From Paramarasmius palmivorus (taxonomy: Eukaryota; Basidiomycota; Agaricomycetes; Agaricales; Marasmiaceae), in NCBI GenBank assembly GCA_037176845.1, contig JAYKXP010000108.1, positions 101,191-165,190 on the forward strand: a stretch of DNA of 64,000 nucleotides, read 5' to 3'. Under the pieces are notes generated by a model. That model did not search any database. It had not been told where the DNA came from and saw nothing but the letters and a program-made list of their open reading frames with translations. The position numbers and the translations under genes are program-made. Each line of letters opens with the position of its first letter. Positions within the stretch are counted from its first letter, which is position 1. This document shows positions 58,923 to 64,000 of the stretch, in pieces.

Positions 58923-59970
58923 TCAAGCAAGCTCTACAGCACCAATGTACTTTGCTCGATGATCCTGGAGCTTATCACGAACCACTTTACGAATGGGCTT
59001 GTAAATGTGACCGTCCAACTCCATCGTTTGATTTCCTGTGGAGCCAGATTAATTTGGGTCAACAACATGGAATGCCAAACAAGCTCATTACCTTTGAAGA
59101 ATTTACTCTCGTCCTTGAGGATTGAAATACAACGGATCTTCGATTGTAACGTCACCCTGAGTAGAGCAGGTATAATATCCAAGTGTGAGGATGACGTTGC
59201 CGTTGCTGGTTTGCCTATCATCGTTAAGGTCAATACCGGCTGTTCCATGTACTCGAATGAGCATACTACTTGCAAAGAGTGATAGCGAAGCTAGGCTTTT
59301 TACCCGACGCCGAGGCCTTAAAAATCCTATGGGCAGTTTCGGCGTGCTTGAATGCTCTCGATAGTGCGTTTTACGAGTTCGATTTCTCCAGTGGGGAGAA
59401 TTTGACTCATGTGTTCCGTGACGAGGACGTCGACAGAGAAGCACCCGTTGTGGTTTTCCTCCTGGGATTGGAGTTTGCCTTCTTCGAAGCTGATTACACG
59501 AGATTGAGCTCTATTTCACCTAGAGTAAGGGAGATCGACAAATACGCACTTGAAATTAGTTACGATCCATCCGAGATTTTCCAATACGCTCTTGTACTTG
59601 CCATACCATTGATCAGTTTGGGATTCCTTGTTGAATTCAGCATTTGCAACGAGCTGAGCGAAGAGAGTGCTGTCTAAGATGCCCTCCTGTGAGATGTTGG
59701 TTCAAAAGTGAATGGGTTTGTGTAGCCTGAGTGAGAAAATGAATCGTACACGCTGTTGATGATTGATTCCTTGGACGAAGGATTCAATGTGGTTGCCGAC
59801 GACAAAACCGTGAGGTTGGTCTTTACTCTGGACTTTGACCAAGTTGGATTTGAATAGGCGACGTGGGCGTTGAGGATAAAGTTGGCCGCTTGGACGTGCT
59901 CGGTGAGAGCAATCCTGGGTCTCCCGAGCTCAAAAGAGTCGATGAGCTCGAGGCGTTTGTCGACTAGCAT
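58923..59970 (-). CDS. Uncharacterised conserved fungal protein, doubtful 3' half
   Basis: Clear parts: exon 1 59970-59752 (73 codons), exon 2 59686-59550, exon 3 from 59489, and a last exon 59035-58923. Exon 2 gives ILDSTLFAQLVANAEFNKES then TDQWYGKYKSVLENLGWIV, which I recognise from a widespread protein family of about 300 aa without assigned function. The last exon gives YKPIRKVVRDKLQDHRAKYIG, the usual family end. Between them the frame is not continuous. Exon 3 reads to a stop after RRNCP, and the next segment (TSNGNVILTLGYYTCS) loses frame around 59116-59123, where one base fewer would restore the match. So the gene is either recently damaged, misread in the assembly, or spliced in a way I did not find. 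A TATA box precedes it. Cytosolic by lack of signals. Confidence 0.6.
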
Positions 59971-60058
59971 GTTGAAGAGAAGAGACTAAGAGTTGGATGT
60001 TTGAGATGAGATGGAAGTGGGAGTGTTTGGTGTTGCTACCACTAGGTTCACTGTCGGG

Positions 60059-60066
60059 CTTTTATA
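60059..60066 (-). promoter_or_regulatory. TATA box
   Basis: TATAAAAG on the minus strand, 89 bp upstream of the start codon at 59970, with a C/T/A-rich leader in between. Confidence 0.55.
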
Positions 60067-60220
60067 GGGAGCAACTCCTGGAACTTGAGTGTATCCACGT
60101 AAAGGATACGACCTCAATGCATCAAATCGAGTGGTTGCAAGTCAGCAGGTCACTCTGGGCAAAGCTGAATTGGAGAGTGGAAAATATTGAGGCTGTCAAC
60201 GTCGTTGGAGATTACTAAAT

Positions 60221-61061
60221 ATGGGTCGCTTGACCTGACATGTATCAGGAAATTCAAGTCAAGATCAAGCAGAGCCGGGTAAAACTCAAGTCAAGATCAA
60301 GTAAAGACGGGTGAAACTCAAGCTCAAGTCAAGCTCAAGTAAAGATGAGTGAAAGTCAAGTCAAGAGCAAGTAAAGACAAGTAAGATCCGAGAAGCTTTG
60401 CATACGAGTTGAATGAGTACCGGGCAGTCGAGTCGAAGTGATCGACCCGACAATATGACCAGAAATGTAGACCGCGTTACCAAATATGGAACCTTAAGCG
60501 CCAGTGCCCAGGAAAAGAGACACGTAGTGGTGAAAGTGGAACACTCAGAAACTCTAGATAGTTAAATCATTATACCATGAACCATTTTAAGTACTTTTTT
60601 GACCTTAGATAATCATGCCTGAATGTGGAATAATCAAGGGAATAATCGTTCTGTGATATCGGTGCTTTACCGTAGGCGTGGGAAATGTGTTGACAGCGTC
60701 ATTTGTCCGAGCGCTCGAATATAACAAGACGATGCTCTTGTGTCAACAGCGCTAGATGTTGAGCAGCATCTCCAAAGGAGCTCAAATTTGACGTGCATGA
60801 ACGATCTATGGCCAGAATAGGTCTGAGTGGGCGACCGGACAGTTCGGATTTCATCGTATCTAGTAAGCACACACAAAGCACGCACTTGGGAGCACGAGTG
60901 ATGTAGAGTACGCTGGACATGCTTCGAAAGACAAGCAAACATGGTTTGGCCACTTGAGTGCATCCGAGTAAGGTTTGAGTAGACTTGAGTTCGAAGTAAG
61001 TACATAAGTCAACCTAAGTAAACATTGACTTGATCTTGACTTGAATTTAACGTGACCCACA
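60221..61061. mobile_element. TIR element with internal CAAGTCAAG repeats
   Basis: The left end reads TGGGTC...AAATTCAAGTCAAGATCAAG, and the right end is its inverted form (CTTGATCTTGACTTGAATTT...GACCCA). The left side carries a head-to-tail array of CAAGTCAAGATCAAGTAAAGA-like units (about 60250-60385). No transposase frame is inside. About 840 bp, so a non-autonomous DNA element is the likely reading. No clear target-site duplication found. Confidence 0.5.
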
Positions 61062-61132
61062 TGTATCGGGGCGAAAGCTCTCCGACTACACGTTCCTCGA
61101 ATTCACGGTTATGTCTATCTGTCGAGTATCGA

Positions 61133-61470
61133 CTAGAGCAACATGTCTGAGCAGCGTTCAATCAAGCTCCGCCGAAGATGCGACATTTCGGTCTTTACGG
61201 CACTCAGGCTGCCGTGAACGTAGTCTTGTTCGGACGCCGTAGTGTTTCTGCAGTTCGCGTTGGTTAGTTTGACAGTATACAAGGCACATAAATCAAAAAC
61301 TGATATTAGTGTTATTCGACGCATTACTTCAGATTCACAATGTGGGTCGTTCTCGTCAGGGGTGAACGCTGTAAAATCAAAAGAAACGGAGTAAATATGG
61401 TTCACTGGGCAGTAATAACTGGGACTAACGTTCCGAATAGACTGAGAGTAAAAATGGAGGTCAGCTTCAT
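61133..61470 (-). pseudogene. Decayed six-cysteine secreted protein
   Basis: The start MKLTSIFTLSLFG matches the signal peptide of the gene at 56044. At the first donor the functional gene has TTCG|GTACG, whereas here it is TTCG|GAACG, so the obligatory GT is lost. The next exon boundary (TTTACAG|CGTTCACC) is still kept, but downstream only parts align (NC...ASEQ), the CxC motif is gone, and the frame ends early. It sits in the duplicated block described at 61620-62150. Confidence 0.7.
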
Positions 61471-61619
61471 GGTTTGTGGTGGCCGTGGCTTGGAATGCAG
61501 AAACGTGGATGGTATCGATACTTTTGAACCTAGATGATCGTTGGGCGGCGTCGGGTGGGATACTTGTAGACACGCCTTGTATTCATTTCGATTTACGAGT
61601 CTTTTTATCCCGACGCTAC

Positions 61620-62150
61620 TAGTAACAGGTACCATGGAATGATGAGTTTATGTTGTCATACTCGGATGTTCCATTTCGATTAGTATCAATATGCAAAGTG
61701 GTCGTTCCTTATACTTATCTGTAGGTTGGACGGAACGGATGATAGAACGTGTGTACTTGTAATGCTTAGTTTCGACTGGGCCTTTGAGTAGCTGTAAACG
61801 ATGCATCTTCCGAGATTGATGTACAAGGCGGTGGTGGGATCCCTCAGAGTCTCGTGTAATTTTGGGACAGAGGCTGATCCTATGACTCGGAAGTTATCAG
61901 GCCAATGATTTCGTGTTAACGATTCCAAGCCCTGGGCCTTAACGAACTAAAGTATCTTGCCGCTTATAGAATCTTTAGAGCTTTAGCGCCTGCACAGACG
62001 CGATTACTGATAGTATCGGGGTGTTCGGACGGGGGAGGAGTTTATGGCTCGGGGCTTCGTGAGGGAGTGGATTTCTGAGAGTATTCAATACCTAGCAGAA
62101 CCACAGATTCGGTGATTTCATTGTGCGTGCATATTCGTTGAAAGAATAAC
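61620..62150. repeat. Segmental duplication, right member
   Basis: Corresponds to 56860-57860 in the same orientation relative to the six-Cys gene, with deletions. No gene recognised in it. Confidence 0.6.
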
Positions 62151-62281
62151 TGGTGGGACTGGTTTAAACGCCGTTGATGTAATCGAACTGCAGAAACAGG
62201 ATAGAGCGAGTTTGAAGAGCTCCACAGTTTGGATGAAGGGGAGGTATGGGATAAAGTACAAAATCATATGGCGAGTCCCCA

Positions 62282-62384
62282 TGCTCCCTGCAAGGCTCGA
62301 ACTTGCGACCTCAGGATTGCATTGCCACAGCAATGTCATACACGGGTATGAGACCTGCGCTCTAGCCAACTGAGCCAAGGAAGC
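62282..62384 (-). tRNA. tRNA-Met (CAT), intron-containing
   Basis: The 74-nt mature sequence is identical to the tRNA at 25416-25521, with a 29-nt intron one base after the CAT anticodon. The introns of the two genes share GTATGACATTGCT but differ around it. It is on the opposite strand from the first copy. Confidence 0.92.
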
Positions 62385-63610
62385 GTTGGTTAACGGTAGT
62401 CACAACAATGAAGTACCCGAGATGACGTCAGCTGTGCCTAACCCTAAGCCCTGCCTTGGACCTTTCTTCTTCAACCATAATGACTCCTTCAGACGTTCAC
62501 CGCACTCTTTCTTTCCTGGATTCCTTCTGCTCAATGTTTTCAGCAACGTCAGCTTTCCCAAAACGCCAGGGAGACTGAACTGCTCCGAAAGGTACGTTTT
62601 GACTTTTCGTCGTTTCTCTGTAGATTTGTTCAGGGACTCCACTAGGAAAAGGCTGCCTACGACCTCACCCACACCTCCAGCCTGATGGGATCCCTCTCTC
62701 CTCCAACGACCTCGCTCCCGCAGTTCGCGTTAAATTCCAATTCCGACTTGGGGATTCTGGTGCCCCGGAAAACCCAAGACCTTCGCCTTTCCTCGTATCT
62801 CCCCTCTCTTAATCCACACGTTTCCAAACGAGGAACCTATCAAAGCTCTCCCTCTTACACGATCCAACCCTGTCCTATGGGCACCTGGAGCGCCGGTGAC
62901 GACTTTCCTCCCGCCCTATTGTTGCAAGTATGGTCAAGCAGGGGAGCTTCTGCGGGTTAGCGAAGATGGAGAAGGGGGTTATGATACGCAGACCAATATC
63001 CGGGATGAAGGGTATGATTTGAACGCTTTCTTTGTGGATTCTGAAAGCTAATGCTTTGGGTCGATTTCGTAGCCGCTCCTTTTAAAATCCCCCACACTGG
63101 AAGGAAAACGACACCCGCATAAGAGTAGAAATTGGCGTTGGGTTGGTGATGGTGTGAGGAGGTAGTGCACAGGCGTTAATCGGAGGGAGAAGTGAAGGAG
63201 GGATGAAGGATGTTGTCCCCACAGTGTGTGATCCCATACTCTCGCAATTGCAACGTTAACCATTTCTTTAGGCTACCGTTAAAATTCGTCCGCTACAGTC
63301 AGCCATCACACTTCACTGCACCCTAGACCCTGCACTCTGAACAAATCACACATGCACCCCGCAATGACACCCATCTTTACCTAGCTAACAAAGCCTACGA
63401 TATCCCTGAACTCCGATAAGTCGTACCTTGATACCCGGGCCCAGGGGCTTGTTTTCGTTCATCCCATTGATGTATATGGGAACAGGAACTAAATCGATGA
63501 CAGCTGTGCCTGTATATCGGCGTCGCTTTCAAACCGAACCAACGACGAGAATTCCATTTAATACTCACTGTACAGCCCAAGCACCTTCCCGTCCTTTGTT
63601 CTCTTCCTAA
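62385..63610. other. Interval without a recognised gene
   Basis: Frames of 60-100 codons on both strands lack domains or splice partners. A CTAACCCTAAG string near 62427 is the reverse of the TTAGGGTTAG ends of the dispersed repeat. The right end is the upstream region of the next zincin gene. Confidence 0.4.
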
Positions 63611-64000
63611 ATGTCTTCACCTCCCCTTATTTGTGGTCCACTTCCAGACTCGGAGCTCAGGCTCATAGACACGACCGAGTCATTATCTCACCTCTGGGAT
63701 GTCCCCAGTGTCAGTATACTTTGCTCTACTGTACACACCAATACTCATCCTCCTCACACCAGGTACAGGCTATAACCATTTCCTTCCTAGACGGCACTTC
63801 CTCTCAATGCAAACACGTCAAAAAAGCCTTCTTCAACCTCCTTCCTCTCGTCGATCTCATTTCCAGTTCGTCAACCCATTCGTTCGAACTTCCACCTCCC
63901 TTCGCGCAGATCCGTGTAACCTTCTCGGGACCTGGAGCTTGGAGCGCTTTAGGTAAACATGCGCTAGAGATCGTTAAGGGAATGTGCCGACGACATGTGT
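63611..64000 (+). CDS. Zincin metallopeptidase paralogue, N-terminal part (cut by window end)
   Basis: Exon 1 is 63611-63709 (33 codons) and exon 2 runs from 63763 to the window end, joined by a 53-nt intron with a GTCAGT donor. The start (SSPPLICGPLPD), the HLWDVPS segment, ITISFLDGTSSQ and IRVTFSGPGAWSALG align with the broken gene at 47401-48951 (VCGPLPE, KLWPNNS, VSFLDGTQAQ, IRVTFSAPEAWSAIG). Unlike that copy, this one is in a single frame throughout. The zinc-binding motif lies beyond the window, so activity cannot be judged. Confidence 0.7.

Noticed and set aside
59270..59677. 135-codon plus-strand frame with hydrophobic end
   Set aside because: It is antisense to the conserved family gene on the minus strand, whose exon 2 is recognisable; the plus frame has no motif.
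60250..60385. Regular repeats that might look like a CRISPR array
   Set aside because: Units are contiguous and imperfect with no unique spacers, and the genome is eukaryotic.
62386..62685. 99-codon plus-strand frame next to the tRNA
   Set aside because: No domain, overlaps an equally long minus-strand frame, and begins in the tRNA flank.

Overview
The window is nuclear DNA of a mushroom-forming basidiomycete (Agaricomycetes). Nearly every gene is cut by many GT-AG introns of about 40-65 nt, several exons are only 11-25 nt long, and the families present are typical of that group: wax-synthase-domain proteins, MYND-finger proteins, a membrane-anchored GH5_9 exo-beta-1,3-glucanase, a 16-exon P450, F-box proteins, calpain-like proteins, zincin metallopeptidases, small secreted Cys-rich proteins and expanded multi-pass membrane families. 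Two tRNA-Met(CAT) genes carry introns. Nothing in the window is prokaryotic. All exon models were built by hand from splice signals, reading phase and family resemblance; no transcript or database evidence was available.

Layout. 1-12 kb: a wax-synthase-domain gene running off the left edge (-), a MYND-finger gene (-), a small unknown gene (+), a multi-pass membrane protein of unknown function (+), and a GH5 exo-glucanase (-). 13.5-21.9 kb: a complete P450 (+), an F-box protein (-), a 717-aa unknown protein with a possible MACPF-like segment (+), and a small unknown gene (-). 22-26 kb: a repeat-rich stretch, a tRNA-Met and a broken tRNA-Met remnant.

26-34 kb: the most distinctive part. About 3 kb of sequence is repeated three times in the same orientation. 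Each unit holds one intact three-exon membrane-protein gene (508, 517 and 434 aa) with the same intron positions and a terminal exon of exactly 218 nt, plus related upstream intergenic DNA. The 6.8-kb membrane gene is a distant relative.

34-47 kb: copies of a dispersed repeat with TTTAGGG-like ends, a 161-bp CACTA-type MITE (an identical second copy lies at 51.7 kb), a calpain-like gene with its catalytic Cys replaced by Ala and a 1-nt frameshift near the C-terminus, and a large inverted-repeat element. 47-51 kb: a head-to-head pair of zincin metallopeptidase paralogues, one intact (HExxHxxGxxHE) and one broken (HQxxH plus frameshifts). A third paralogue starts at 63.6 kb and runs off the right edge. 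52.4-54 kb: a complete 7-TM protein gene.

56-62 kb: two six-cysteine secreted proteins with the same Cys pattern and intron phases, a decayed third copy inside a segmental duplication, a gene of a widespread uncharacterised fungal family with a doubtful 3' half, a TIR element with internal tandem repeats, and the second tRNA-Met.

Overall this is accessory, fast-changing sequence: tandem and segmental duplication, decay of enzyme paralogues into pseudoenzymes or pseudogenes, and recent MITE activity. No biosynthetic gene cluster or operon-like pathway is evident.
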